NCBI RefSeq assembly: GCF_019449275.2 | Contig: NZ_JAHZQZ020000016.1 | Span: 21,309 to 85,308, forward strand | Length of the DNA: 64,000 nt | Origin: Microbacterium sp. HD4P20 | GTDB taxonomy: Bacteria > Actinomycetota > Actinomycetes > Actinomycetales > Microbacteriaceae | Direction of reading: 5' to 3' | Shown: piece after piece, positions 10,187 through 19,733 of the stretch | Numbering within the stretch: position 1 is the stretch's first letter | Layout of the letters: each line of letters starts with the position of its first letter | Notes under the pieces: model-generated | What the model was told of the DNA's origin: nothing | Databases searched by the model: none | The model's input: the letters and a program-made list of their open reading frames with translations, nothing else | Position numbers and translations under genes: made by a program

Positions 10187-10189
10187 TTC

Positions 10190-10220
10190 CGAAGCTATCT
10201 TCGAGCTTGTAGGATGTCAA
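10190..10220 (-). promoter_or_regulatory. Promoter of the LysM gene with overlapping LexA-like inverted repeat
   Basis: Minus strand: TTGACA at 10220-10215, 17-nt spacer, TAGCTT at 10197-10192. The perfect inverted repeat CGAAG-CTAT-CTTCG (10190-10203) covers the -10. It differs from the TCGAAC-N4-GTTCGA box before recA in this window by a symmetric C/G swap, so LexA binding is plausible but not certain. Confidence 0.5.
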
Positions 10221-10380
10221 GTGACGAAATCGTGCGTGGTCTATCGAACGCGACACGCGGCAGAGGTGCTGCGGAAGCGGACGAATTGCGGATACGGTTT
10301 CGATACGAGAACCCCACCACGGGCCTCCGACATTCGAAGAAACTGCGCTCGGCGGCCGAGTGCGAGACGGGAGCCGGAAC

Positions 10381-11061
10381 ATGAGCGACGCGATCGGACG
10401 GGACAAACCCCAGACGCGGCGACGGAAGAGCCTCAGCGACAAGCAGATGGCGATCCTCGAGGTCATCCAGCGCTCGATCGCGCGGCATGGCTATCCGCCG
10501 AGCATGCGCGAGATCGGCGACGCGGTCGGACTCAAGTCGCTCTCCAGCGTCACTCATCAGCTGAATCAGCTCGAGCTGAGCGGCTATCTGCGACGCGACG
10601 CCGGCAAGACCCGCGCCATGGAGGTCCTCATCGATCTGCCGGGAACGGCGACCGAGAGCCCGGCCGACAGTGGCCCCGCCGTCGGTGACGCGGCGTTGGT
10701 CCCCCTGGTGGGACGGATCGCGGCGGGCGTGCCGATCACCGCCGATCAGCAGGTCGAAGAGATCTTTCCGCTCCCCCGCCAGCTCGTCGGCAAGGGCGAG
10801 CTGTTCATGCTCCGGGTATCGGGCGAGTCCATGATCGACGCCGCGATCTGCGACGGCGACTGGGTGGTCGCCCGCGCACAAGCCACGGCCGAGAACGGCG
10901 ACATCGTCGCCGCCATGCTCGACGGCGAGGCGACGGTCAAGACCTTCCGCCAGCGGGACGGCCACACCTGGCTGCTCCCCCGGAACTCGGCGTTCGAGCC
11001 GATCCTCGGCGACGAGGCCACCGTGCTGGGCAAGATCGTCGCGGTGCTGCGCGCCGTCTGA
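10381..11061 (+). CDS. lexA: LexA repressor
   Basis: Represses SOS genes and self-cleaves when bound to RecA filaments. The 226-residue protein has the N-terminal winged helix (residues about 15-80, with [20 protein letters not shown] as recognition region), the Ala-Gly cleavage bond at 115-116 in GRIAAGVP, the nucleophile S150 in SGESMID and the general base K187 in GEATVKTF. The ATG at 10381 follows a GGAGC ribosome site; the GTG eight codons earlier lies in unconserved sequence. Divergent from the LysM gene across 262 nt. A perfect LexA box is found before recA at 28240-28255; no full consensus box is visible directly before lexA. Confidence 0.97.
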   Translation: MSDAIGRDKPQTRRRKSLSDKQMAILEVIQRSIARHGYPPSMREIGDAVGLKSLSSVTHQLNQLELSGYLRRDAGKTRAMEVLIDLPGTATESPADSGPAVGDAALVPLVGRIAAGVPITADQQVEEIFPLPRQLVGKGELFMLRVSGESMIDAAICDGDWVVARAQATAENGDIVAAMLDGEATVKTFRQRDGHTWLLPRNSAFEPILGDEATVLGKIVAVLRAV

Positions 11062-11131
11062 CACATCGCGCGCGGATTGCCGCTCCCCCTCGGTGATGTC
11101 GCGAGGGCCGCGTTTCCGACAGAATGACGCC

Positions 11132-12541
11132 ATGACCGACAGCGGCATCGCCACGTCAGACACGCAGATCCTCACCGAACGGATCCGAGAGCTCGAGTCC
11201 GAGAACGCCCGGCTGACCGCGGTGTCCGCCACTCGCGATCGTCCGGCGGGTGGACGGTGGCGTGCCGTGGTGTCGGCGATCTGCATCGTCGTCGCAGCGA
11301 TCCTCGTGCCGGTGTCCATCGTGGGGGCGTGGGCACGCGTGCAGCTCGTCGAGGAAGAGGCCTTCGTCGCCACCCTCGCGCCGCTCGTCGACGATCCTGC
11401 CGTTCAGGCCATGATCATCGACGAGTCGATGGAGGCGATCACCGCTCAGGTCGACTTCGACGAGGTCACGGCCCGCGTCTTCGACGGCATCGCAGAGCTC
11501 GGCCTGCCGCCCCGTGCCGCCGACGCCCTCCAGCTGCTGCAGGCTCCCGCGGCGAACGGACTTGAGAGCCTCGTCGCCACGACGGTCACGCGGGTCGTCG
11601 AATCGGAGGCCTTCGCTGACGTGTGGGGCACAACCACACGCGCCGCCCACCGTGCGCTGACCCTCGCGGCCACCTCCGACGGCGGCGGGCTGGTCGTCCG
11701 CACGGATGACGGCGTGGGGATCCAGCTCGGCGCGATCGTCGAGCGCGTCAAGCAGAACCTCCTGGACCGGGGCTTCGGCGCGGCACAGCTGATCCCCGAG
11801 GTCGACCGCGTGGTCATCCTCGGCGAGGGGAACAACCTCGCCATGATCCGCGCCGGATACGCGGTAGCGGCGACTCTCGGCTGGTGGCTGCCGTTTGTGA
11901 CGCTGGGTCTGTTCGGGCTCGGCATTCTGGTAGCCCGCCGCCGCAGCACCGCGATCCTCGGCACTGGCCTGGGCTTCGCGATCGGGGGCGGTGCGCTGGC
12001 TGCGAGCCTCGGGATCGGCTCCACAGCGGTCGGGATCGCCGCCGGTGACCTCGGCCTGTCACCATCAGCGCTCGATGTGATCTACGGACGCCTGGTCGAC
12101 GGGATGACGCAGACGGCACTCGTGCTGGCGCTGCTGGGGGTCTTCATCGCGGTGCTGGGATGGGTGATGGGCGGCTGGGGCGCCGCTCGCGGCCTACGGG
12201 CGGCCGTCAGCGGTCTCAACTCGGCGGCGCGGCGGCAGCTCGCCGCGCGCGGGGTGGACACCGGCGGCTTCGGCGGCTGGCTCGCTCGCCAGAAGGTCCT
12301 CGTGCGTACGATCATCGCCGTTCTCGCGGTGGTGTGGCTGTTCGCCCTCCGGCCCTTGTCGGTCGGCGACATCGTCCTGGTGTTCGTCGTGGCCTTCGTG
12401 GTGGCCTGGATCCTCGAGCTGCTCCAGCGCCGCGACGGAGAGAGAGTCGCCGCCGAGACGGCGGACGTGCCGGTGGAGGATGCCGCAGCCGATGTGGCCC
12501 CGGCATCCTCCACGCCTTCATCTGCCTCCGAGAAGGCTTAG
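11132..12541 (+). CDS. Multi-pass membrane protein of unknown function
   Basis: 469-residue protein I do not recognise. It starts with a short coiled-coil-like stretch (ILTERIRELESENARLTAV, about 10-28), then a membrane helix (about 46-66), then a roughly 180-residue region outside or inside the membrane rich in short amphipathic helices, then four or five membrane helices between about 250 and 430, and an acidic Ser/Ala/Pro tail. The arrangement resembles actinobacterial integral membrane proteins annotated only as hypothetical. The ATG at 11132 fits; the upstream ATG at 11093 would add 13 poor residues. Its last 4 nt overlap the end of metE on the other strand. It follows lexA by 70 nt, but I see no LexA box. 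Confidence 0.75.
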   Translation: MTDSGIATSDTQILTERIRELESENARLTAVSATRDRPAGGRWRAVVSAICIVVAAILVPVSIVGAWARVQLVEEEAFVATLAPLVDDPAVQAMIIDESMEAITAQVDFDEVTARVFDGIAELGLPPRAADALQLLQAPAANGLESLVATTVTRVVESEAFADVWGTTTRAAHRALTLAATSDGGGLVVRTDDGVGIQLGAIVERVKQNLLDRGFGAAQLIPEVDRVVILGEGNNLAMIRAGYAVAATLGWWLPFVTLGLFGLGILVARRRSTAILGTGLGFAIGGGALAASLGIGSTAVGIAAGDLGLSPSALDVIYGRLVDGMTQTALVLALLGVFIAVLGWVMGGWGAARGLRAAVSGLNSAARRQLAARGVDTGGFGGWLARQKVLVRTIIAVLAVVWLFALRPLSVGDIVLVFVVAFVVAWILELLQRRDGERVAAETADVPVEDAAADVAPASSTPSSASEKA

Positions 12542-14892
12542 ACCCGCGCGGCGGCGGCGGCGCGTACTGCCTGGGTCGCCTGGACGAGGTGGCGTAGGGA
12601 TGCGACGGTCTCGGTGTATCCGCGCGTCTTGAGGCCGCAGTCGGGGTTGACCCACACCCGCCGCAACGGCAGTTCGGCGACGGCGCGCTCGAGCAGCTCG
12701 GTCACCTCGCCGACGGACGGCACACGCGGCGAATGGATGTCCCAGACACCGGGCCCTACGGCGAGCGAGAAGCCGGAGGACGCGATGTCGCCGATCACCT
12801 CGCCGCGGCTGCGCGCCGCCTCGATCGACGTGACGTCCGCATCGAGCGCCGCGATCGCATCGATCACGACGTCGAACTCGGAGTAGCACAGGTGCGTGTG
12901 CACCTGCGTCGCGGGCGCAGCGCCGGCCGTCGCGAGACGGAACGAGCGCACCGACCATTCCAGGTACTCCCGCTGGTCGGCGCGCTTGAGGGGCAGCAGC
13001 TCTCGCAGTGCGGGCTCATCGACCTGGATCACGCGGATTCCCGCCCGTTCCAGGTCCGCCACCTCATCGCGCAGAGCCAACGCGACCTGGTCGGCCGTCT
13101 CCCGCAGGGGCTGATCGTCGCGCACGTACGACCACGCCAGGATGGTCACGGGCCCGGTGAGCATGCCCTTCATCGGCTTGTCGGTGAGCGACTGGGCGAA
13201 CGTCGACCACCCGACGGTGATCGGCGCCGGGCGCGACACGTCGCCCCACAGGATCGACGGACGCGTCGCGCGTGAACCGTAGGACTGCACCCAGCCGTTG
13301 CGGGTGACGGCGAAGCCCTCCAGATTCTCCGCGAAGTACTGCACCATGTCGTTGCGCTCCGGCTCGCCGTGCACGAGCACGTCCAGGCCGATGTCCTCCT
13401 GCAGCGCCACAACCCGCGCGATCTCGTCCCGAAGGAAGTGCTCGTAATCCTCCGTCGAGGACTGACCTGCGACGTGACGCGCCCTCGCACGGCGGATGCC
13501 GTCGGTCTGCGGGAACGATCCGATCGTGGTCGTCGGCAGGACAGGAAGCCCGAGCGCCTCCTCCTGCGCGGCGACACGTGCCTCGTAGTCGCCGCGCTCC
13601 GCGTCGGCGGGTGTCAGGCACTCGACCCGTCCGCGGACGAGCCCGTCGCGCACACCCGGCGCGCTGCGGCGGTCGGCAAGGGCGGCGGATGCCTCCGCCA
13701 GCGGCCGCTCGATGGCCCCGCGCCCCTCGGTCAAGCCTTTCGCCAGCGTCACCACTTGCGCCGTCTTCTGGTCGGCGAAGGCGAGCCACGACGCCAACCG
13801 CGGATCCAAGTCGGGTTCGTCCTCGACATCGTGCGGCACGTGCTGCAGCGATGCCGACGTGCCCGCGGCGACCGCGGCGGCGCCGAGGGTCTGCAACGAC
13901 GCGAGCGTGTGCCACGCGGACGCCACATCTCCGCGCCACACGTTGCGTCCGTCGATCACGCCACCGACGAGCGTCTTGGACTGCAGGCCTGCCGTGGCCG
14001 CTGGGACGGCGCCGCGCACGAGGTCGAGGGCAAGGGCTTCGACCGGTGCGGCGGCGAGCGCTGTCCATGCCTGCGCCGACAGCTGCGCGTACGGAGCGGC
14101 CACGAGGATGGCTGGGCGGTCCGTCGCGCCGCCGAGCACGGCGTACGCGCGCTCGGCGGCGGCCGCCAGGTCGCTCGGGGTCGCGGGCAGGCTCTCGCTG
14201 ACCAGTGCGGGCTCGTCGAGTTGCACCCATGCCGCTCCTGCGGCACGCAGCGACGCGAGCAGCTCGACGTACACCGGCAGCAGGTCGTCGAGGCGGCTGA
14301 GCGGGTCGAAGCCTTCGCCCGCGGCATCCGTCGGCTTCGCCAGCGCCAGCAGGGTGACGGGTCCGACCACGACGGGCCGGACGGTGTAGTCGTCGGCATG
14401 TGCTTCAGCGACCTGACGCACGACGCGGTCGCTCGACAGCGCGAAGGTCGTCTCGGGGCCGATCTCGGGGACGAGGTAATGGTAGTTCGTGTCGAACCAC
14501 TTGGTCATCTCGAGCGGGGCGTGCGGGCCGGCCCCGCGCGCCGCCGCGAAGTACGCGTCGAGCCCGATCGCGCCGTCGCCGGCGCGCAGTCCGGCGAACC
14601 GCTCCGGCAGAACACCCACCGTGACCGCGGCGTCCAGCACCGGATCGTAGAGCGAGAACGTGTCGGGGATCGACGAGTCGTGCCGCCCCAGCCCCAGTTC
14701 CGCCAGACGCTCGCGGGTGGCGCGGCGCAGGCCGGCCACGGTGTGCTCGAGCGAGGGTGCATCGAGCGCACCCGACCAGTACGCCTCGAGAGCACGCTTG
14801 AGCTCGCGCCGTCGGCCGATCCGCGGGTACCCGAGGATCGTCCCGTGCGGGAACGAGGGTCGGGGGTCGGAGTGTGTGCGGGCGTCGGTCAT
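12538..14892 (-). CDS. metE: Cobalamin-independent methionine synthase
   Basis: Transfers the methyl group of 5-methyltetrahydropteroyl-triglutamate to homocysteine. The 784-residue double-barrel enzyme has both halves; the zinc site includes H667 and C669 (HTHLCYSEF) and C752 (NPDCGLKTRG), and the homocysteine region TTIGSFPQTDGIRRAR and GEPERNDMVQYF is intact. The ATG at 14892 overlaps the metF stop as ATGA, so the two are translated together and folate supply is matched to use. No B12 riboswitch is visible before the operon. The 3' end overlaps the neighbouring plus-strand gene by 4 nt. Confidence 0.97.
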   Translation of the reverse strand: MTDARTHSDPRPSFPHGTILGYPRIGRRRELKRALEAYWSGALDAPSLEHTVAGLRRATRERLAELGLGRHDSSIPDTFSLYDPVLDAAVTVGVLPERFAGLRAGDGAIGLDAYFAAARGAGPHAPLEMTKWFDTNYHYLVPEIGPETTFALSSDRVVRQVAEAHADDYTVRPVVVGPVTLLALAKPTDAAGEGFDPLSRLDDLLPVYVELLASLRAAGAAWVQLDEPALVSESLPATPSDLAAAAERAYAVLGGATDRPAILVAAPYAQLSAQAWTALAAAPVEALALDLVRGAVPAATAGLQSKTLVGGVIDGRNVWRGDVASAWHTLASLQTLGAAAVAAGTSASLQHVPHDVEDEPDLDPRLASWLAFADQKTAQVVTLAKGLTEGRGAIERPLAEASAALADRRSAPGVRDGLVRGRVECLTPADAERGDYEARVAAQEEALGLPVLPTTTIGSFPQTDGIRRARARHVAGQSSTEDYEHFLRDEIARVVALQEDIGLDVLVHGEPERNDMVQYFAENLEGFAVTRNGWVQSYGSRATRPSILWGDVSRPAPITVGWSTFAQSLTDKPMKGMLTGPVTILAWSYVRDDQPLRETADQVALALRDEVADLERAGIRVIQVDEPALRELLPLKRADQREYLEWSVRSFRLATAGAAPATQVHTHLCYSEFDVVIDAIAALDADVTSIEAARSRGEVIGDIASSGFSLAVGPGVWDIHSPRVPSVGEVTELLERAVAELPLRRVWVNPDCGLKTRGYTETVASLRHLVQATQAVRAAAAARV

Positions 14893-15848
14893 CGTGCGGC
14901 CTCCTTCTGGCGGGGGTGGTCGAGGATCCCAGCGTCGCGGAGGACCGCGAGCACCGTGTCGTGGCTGTTGAACGCGTACAGATGCACTCCGGGCGCGCCT
15001 CCGGCGACGACGTCGCGGGCCAGTTGCGCGGCATACGCGATGCCGACCTCGCGCTGTCCCTCCGGCGTCGGCTCGACCTCGAGCCCGATGGCCAGTTCGG
15101 CGGGGAACGGCTCGCCGGTCAGCTCGAGCACCCGTCGCAGACGTGCCGGTGCGGTGACGGGCATGATGCCCGGCAGGATCGGGATGGTCACACCCGCCTC
15201 ACGGGCCCGTTGCACGAACGAGAGGTAGTCGTCGGCGTGGAAGAACAGCTGCGAGATGGCCAGGGTCGCCCCCGCCGCCTGCTTCGCCAGGAGCGCGTCC
15301 AGGTCCTCGGACGCGTAGCGCGATCGGGGATGGCCGTTGGGGAACGCGGCGACGGCGATATCGACTCGACGACGCGGTTCCACGCGGACCGCACCGGGAA
15401 CGCCGGGGATCGGCGCCTCGGTGTACGGCGCGCGCTCGGCCTGCATCCGGTCGATCAGCTGCACCAGCTGCGCCGCGCCCTCGAGGTCTCCGAGGAACGC
15501 ATCCTCCTCCGACAGCCCGGCAGGCGGGTCACCCCGAAGCGCGAGGAAGCTGGTGATGCCGGCATCCAGGAACTCCCTGATCAGGGCGCCGGCGCCGGCG
15601 TAGGTGTTCCCGACGCAAGTCAGGTGGGCCAAAGGCTCGACGTGCGTCTGCCGGAGGATGTGGGTGAGCAGGGCGAGCGATCGTCCACCGGTCGAACCGC
15701 CGGCGCCGTACGTGACCGAGATGAAGCGCGGATCGACGGAAGCCAGATGGCGAATGGTCTCGTGCAGCGCGGCGAAGCCGGACTCGGAGCGAGGCGGGTA
15801 CACCTCGAAGGAGACGGGCACGGGCGGAGTGCGCAGATCGATCGGCAT
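14889..15848 (-). CDS. metF: 5,10-Methylenetetrahydrofolate reductase
   Basis: FAD enzyme that reduces methylene-tetrahydrofolate to the methyl form used by MetE. The 319-residue TIM-barrel protein shows the family markers SFEVYPPRSESG, FISVTYGAGGST, HLTCVG and FLALRGDPP. The frame is open far upstream, but the ATG at 15848 is where the family begins (MPIDLRTPPVPVSFEVYPP). First gene of metF-metE. The 285 nt between it and the divergent peptidase gene are GC-rich and must hold its promoter; I could not fit a SAM or cobalamin riboswitch there. Confidence 0.95.
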   Translation of the reverse strand: MPIDLRTPPVPVSFEVYPPRSESGFAALHETIRHLASVDPRFISVTYGAGGSTGGRSLALLTHILRQTHVEPLAHLTCVGNTYAGAGALIREFLDAGITSFLALRGDPPAGLSEEDAFLGDLEGAAQLVQLIDRMQAERAPYTEAPIPGVPGAVRVEPRRRVDIAVAAFPNGHPRSRYASEDLDALLAKQAAGATLAISQLFFHADDYLSFVQRAREAGVTIPILPGIMPVTAPARLRRVLELTGEPFPAELAIGLEVEPTPEGQREVGIAYAAQLARDVVAGGAPGVHLYAFNSHDTVLAVLRDAGILDHPRQKEAAR

Positions 15849-16133
15849 GTCGTGCTTCTCGGGATCGGGGGCGGACGGCGGCCGGGCGGCCGTGGCACCG
15901 GGCATCCGTCGGATCGGCGGATCGGTGTCACACGGGCGGGTGCCGGGCTCGGCTGTCGCTCCTGCCCGGTTCCCGATGAACGGGGCGTCCTTGCGGACTG
16001 CCGGGCGACGATTGGTCCACGGTAGCGGCGCTGCACGGCCCACTTCGTTCCTGTGTCGTACTGTTTCGCGCGTCCGCCGCGCCGAGACCGCCGGGAGCGA
16101 TACCCCGATGCCCTTCCGCCGTACCGTGGAGGA

Positions 16134-18071
16134 ATGACCGCGCACTCCCGCCCCGCACTCCCCTACGGCTCCTGGCCCTCTCCGATCGAGGCCGTCGACG
16201 TGGCGGCCGCCTCGCCTCGGCTGGAAGGTGCGCGTTTCGTGGGCGACCAGGTGTGGTGGGGCGAGACGGTGCCTGCAGAAGCCGGGCGCACCGCGGTGCG
16301 CCGGATGACGGCATCCGGAATCGTCGAGGACGTCGTCGAGGCACCCTGGAACGCGCGCTCCCGTGTACACGAGTACGGCGGCGGCTCGTGGACAGCGACG
16401 CCCGACGGTGTGCTCTTCTTCATCGAGAAGACCGACCAGCGCGTGTGGCGGCTGGATCCGGCGGAGCAGCCGAAGCCGCTGACGCCGACGGCCGGTGATG
16501 TCCGATTCGGCGGGCTCACCTGGCAGAGCGGGCGGCTGCTGGCCGTTCGCGAGGCGCACGCGCCCGCCGCGGCCCCGCGACGCGACATCGTCGAGATCCC
16601 GATGGACGGACGAGGAGCGCAGGATGCCGCCGCCGTGCGCTCCGTCGTGGCCGGCAGCGACTTCGTCGCCCACCCCGCGGTCTCACCCGACGGCACGCGC
16701 CTCGCGTGGATCGCGTGGAACCACCCCGACATGGCGTGGGACCGCGCCGAACTGCGGGTCGGGCGCCTCGAGGACGGCATCGTCAAGGAGTGGTCGACGG
16801 TGGCGGGCGGATCGAGTTCGCCCCTGCAGCCGGCGTGGCTCGACGACGAAGAGCTGCTCTACAGCGACGACCCGACCGGCCGTTGGAACCTGTGGCGCCG
16901 GCCGTCGAGCGGTCGAGCCGAGCAGCCGGTCGCCCGAGCTGACGCCGACACCGGTGGGCCGCTGTGGGTGCTCGGCACGCGATGGTTCGGCGTCCTGGAC
17001 GACGGGCGCGTCGTCGCCGTCCGCACCGAGGGCTCCGACGAGCTCGTCGTGATCGCCCCGGACGGCGCCGAGCGCGTGGTCGCGGTCGAACCGGTGACAC
17101 GGATGTCGATCGAGGATGTGCGTGGTTCGCGGATCCTGCTCTCGGGAGCCGGTGGCACCGGTGCCGGCCTGTGGGAGGTCGACGTCGACCTGCCGGAGGC
17201 CGCCCGCCAGGTCGTGGGCGGATCCTCCCCGTGGGGTGCCGAATGGATGCCGCGCGCCCGACCGATCACCGTGGCAGGGCCGCGCGGCCCCGTGCATTCC
17301 TTCGACTATCCGCCGACGAATCCCCACATGACCGCACCGGAGGGCGAGCGCCCCCCCTACGTGGTGTTCGTGCACGGCGGGCCCACCGACCACGTCGGTG
17401 GCGCGGCATCCGGTCGCATCGCCTACTTCACCAGCCGCGGGATCGGCGTGCTCGATGTGAACTACGGCGGCTCCAGCGGCTACGGCCGCGCATACCGCGA
17501 ACGCTTGCGCGGTCAGTGGGGCGTCGTGGACGTCGACGACGTGATCGCCGCGGCCGAGGGACTGGCCGAAGCCGGGCTGGCCGATCCATCCCGCCTCGCG
17601 ATCGCGGGGGGCTCGGCCGGCGGCTGGACCGTCCTGTGCGCGGTCAGCCGCCCGGGAGCGTTCGGTGCTGGTATCAGCCGCTACGGCGTCGCCGACCTGC
17701 GGCGCCTCGCCGCCGACACCCACGACTTCGAGGCGAACTACCTCGACGCGCTGGTGGGCCCCCTGCCCGAGGCCGAGGCGGTGTACATCGAGCGTTCGCC
17801 GCTGTCACACCTGGATCGGCTTCGCACGCCGCTGCTCATCGAGCAGGGGCTCGACGACCTCGTCGTCCCGCCGTCGCAGTCCGAAGCCGTGCGCGACGCC
17901 CTCGCCGCCAATGGCGTGCCGCACGCCTACCTCGCCTTCGAAGGTGAGGGACACGGGTTCCGGCGAGCCGAGACCGTGATCCGCACGCTGGAGGCGGAAC
18001 TGGCATTCCTCGGGCAGATCTTCGGGTTCGAAACCCCGGGCGTCCCGGCGCTCGAACTCGATCAGCCCTGA
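16134..18071 (+). CDS. Prolyl oligopeptidase family (S9) serine peptidase
   Basis: Cytoplasmic alpha/beta-hydrolase peptidase with an N-terminal beta-propeller (about 1-390) that limits access to short peptides. Catalytic triad: S494 in GGSAGGW, D575 in EQGLDDLVVP and a histidine near 607 in GEGHGF. The oxyanion region VVFVHGGPTDHVG sits near 408. At 645 residues it matches the acylaminoacyl-peptidase/dipeptidyl-peptidase branch. No signal peptide. The ATG at 16134 is used; GGAGG lies too close for an ordinary ribosome site, so the upstream in-frame start at 16053 cannot be excluded. It ends 4 nt before the convergent hflX stop. Exact peptide preference unknown. Confidence 0.88.
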   Translation: MTAHSRPALPYGSWPSPIEAVDVAAASPRLEGARFVGDQVWWGETVPAEAGRTAVRRMTASGIVEDVVEAPWNARSRVHEYGGGSWTATPDGVLFFIEKTDQRVWRLDPAEQPKPLTPTAGDVRFGGLTWQSGRLLAVREAHAPAAAPRRDIVEIPMDGRGAQDAAAVRSVVAGSDFVAHPAVSPDGTRLAWIAWNHPDMAWDRAELRVGRLEDGIVKEWSTVAGGSSSPLQPAWLDDEELLYSDDPTGRWNLWRRPSSGRAEQPVARADADTGGPLWVLGTRWFGVLDDGRVVAVRTEGSDELVVIAPDGAERVVAVEPVTRMSIEDVRGSRILLSGAGGTGAGLWEVDVDLPEAARQVVGGSSPWGAEWMPRARPITVAGPRGPVHSFDYPPTNPHMTAPEGERPPYVVFVHGGPTDHVGGAASGRIAYFTSRGIGVLDVNYGGSSGYGRAYRERLRGQWGVVDVDDVIAAAEGLAEAGLADPSRLAIAGGSAGGWTVLCAVSRPGAFGAGISRYGVADLRRLAADTHDFEANYLDALVGPLPEAEAVYIERSPLSHLDRLRTPLLIEQGLDDLVVPPSQSEAVRDALAANGVPHAYLAFEGEGHGFRRAETVIRTLEAELAFLGQIFGFETPGVPALELDQP

Positions 18072-18075
18072 AGCG

Positions 18076-19593
18076 TCAGCGGGCGAACGGCGCGAGTCGC
18101 GACGCGAGGTGCTCGCCGACGCGCGCGTGCACCGCGGTCCCGCCTTCTTCGTGTTGCTGAGCCAGGATGATGCCCTGCTCGTGGATCGCCGAGACGAGGT
18201 CGCCGCGGTCGTACGGCACGAGCGCATGAATCTCGACGGCGGGGAGTGGGAGCGCCGCCTCGATGGCCGCGCGCAGCTCGTCGATGCCCTCACCGGTACG
18301 TGAAGACGCGAAGACGGCTTTCGGCTCGAGACCGCGCAGCACGAGCCGCGTGTCGTCGTCCACGAGGTCGGCCTTGTTGAAGACCACGAGCTCGGGGAGA
18401 TCACGTGCGCCGACGTCGCCGATCACGTCGCGCACCGTCGCCAGCTGGGCAGCAGGATCAGGATGCGACGCGTCCACGACGTGCAGGATCACGTCCGAGT
18501 CGGCGACCTCCTCGAGTGTCGAGCGGAACGCTTCGACCAGCTGGTGAGGGAGGTTGCGCACGAACCCGACGGTGTCGGTCAGCGTGTAGACGCGGCCGTC
18601 GGTCGTCTCAGAGCGGCGCACCGTGGCATCCAGCGTCGCGAACAGCGCGTTCTCGACGAGCACGCCGGCACTGGTGAGCCGGTTGAGCAGACTGGACTTT
18701 CCGGCGTTGGTGTAGCCGGCGATCGCGACCGACGGGATCGTGTTGCGCTTGCGCTCGGCTCGCTTGGCCTCTCGCGCCGGCGCGAAGTCGCGGATCTGAC
18801 GCCGCAGCTGTGCCATCTTGGTACGGATTCGGCGACGATCCAGCTCGATCTTGGTCTCACCGGGACCACGCGAACCCATGCCGGCGCCGCCGGCGCCCAC
18901 CTGGCCACCGGCCTGACGGCTCATCGAATCACCCCAGCCGCGCAGTCGCGGCAGGAGGTATTCGAGCTGTGCCAGCTCGACCTGCGCCTTGCCCTCGCGG
19001 CTCTTGGCGTGCTGGCTGAAGATGTCGAGGATGACGGTGGTGCGGTCGATGACCTTCACCTTGACGACGTCCTCGAGCGCGCGGCGCTGGCTGGGCGCGA
19101 GCTCGGTGTCGGCGATGACGGTGTCGGCGCCGACGGCCGCCACGATGTCGCGCAGCTCATCCGCCTTGCCACGCCCGACGTACGTTGCCGGATCCGGATG
19201 CGGACGACGCTGAAGCACGCCGTCGAGGACCACGGCGCCGGCCGTCTCGGCGAGTGCGGCCAGTTCGCGCAACGAGTTCTCGGCGTCCTCGGTCTCACCC
19301 TGCGCGTGCACGCCGACGAGCACCACGTTCTCGAGCCGAAGCTGCCGGTACTCGACCTCGGTGACGTCCTCGAGCTCGGTCGACAGACCGGGTACCCGCC
19401 GCAGCGCGGCCCGCTCCTCGCGGTCCCACTGGTCGCCGTCGGTGTCGGTGCGTCCGATCGTCGCCACGTCTTGCAGAGCCTGCGCGCCGCCGAAGACATG
19501 CACCCCCGAGCGCGCATCGGCGCGCGCCAGCACGCGATCCACCGGGTCCTCCAGTGTCTCGTCCGCGCTTCGGGGTGTGGTCGTATCCGTCAT
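18076..19593 (-). CDS. hflX: Ribosome-associated GTPase HflX
   Basis: GTPase that splits stalled or hibernating 70S ribosomes. The N-terminal HflX domain (YVGRGKADELRDIV at about 138-151), a helical linker with the Gly-rich GGQVGAGGAGMGSRGPGETK near 229-248, and the G domain with P-loop GYTNAGKS at 293-300, DTVGF and NKAD are all in place. The 505 residues include a longer N-terminal extension than E. coli HflX, as usual for actinobacteria. ATG at 19593 is preceded by AAAGGA. Single gene, convergent with the S9 peptidase. Confidence 0.95.
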   Translation of the reverse strand: MTDTTTPRSADETLEDPVDRVLARADARSGVHVFGGAQALQDVATIGRTDTDGDQWDREERAALRRVPGLSTELEDVTEVEYRQLRLENVVLVGVHAQGETEDAENSLRELAALAETAGAVVLDGVLQRRPHPDPATYVGRGKADELRDIVAAVGADTVIADTELAPSQRRALEDVVKVKVIDRTTVILDIFSQHAKSREGKAQVELAQLEYLLPRLRGWGDSMSRQAGGQVGAGGAGMGSRGPGETKIELDRRRIRTKMAQLRRQIRDFAPAREAKRAERKRNTIPSVAIAGYTNAGKSSLLNRLTSAGVLVENALFATLDATVRRSETTDGRVYTLTDTVGFVRNLPHQLVEAFRSTLEEVADSDVILHVVDASHPDPAAQLATVRDVIGDVGARDLPELVVFNKADLVDDDTRLVLRGLEPKAVFASSRTGEGIDELRAAIEAALPLPAVEIHALVPYDRGDLVSAIHEQGIILAQQHEEGGTAVHARVGEHLASRLAPFAR

Positions 19594-19733
19594 GTGTTCC
19601 TTTCAGGATGCCGCACCCGGGCCGATCGGCCGGGTGAGGCGTCCGTGAATTCTAGTCCTGCTTAGTGGAGTCGGTCTCGGAGCGGGTGGGAGACGCTCCC
19701 CCTTGGGAACGTCCTCCGCTAGGCTCGTCAGCC

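Noticed and set aside
10240..10262. Half SOS site TATCGAACGCGACACG before lexA
   Set aside because: Only the left half matches TCGAAC; the right half has no GTTCGA, so I do not call it an operator.
15849..16133. SAM or cobalamin riboswitch before metF-metE
   Set aside because: No conserved core of either class could be fitted; only GC-rich sequence without a clear fold.
14889..16673. 594-codon frame containing metF
   Set aside because: The first 275 codons are antisense to the S9 peptidase and cross the intergenic region; the metF family starts at 15848.
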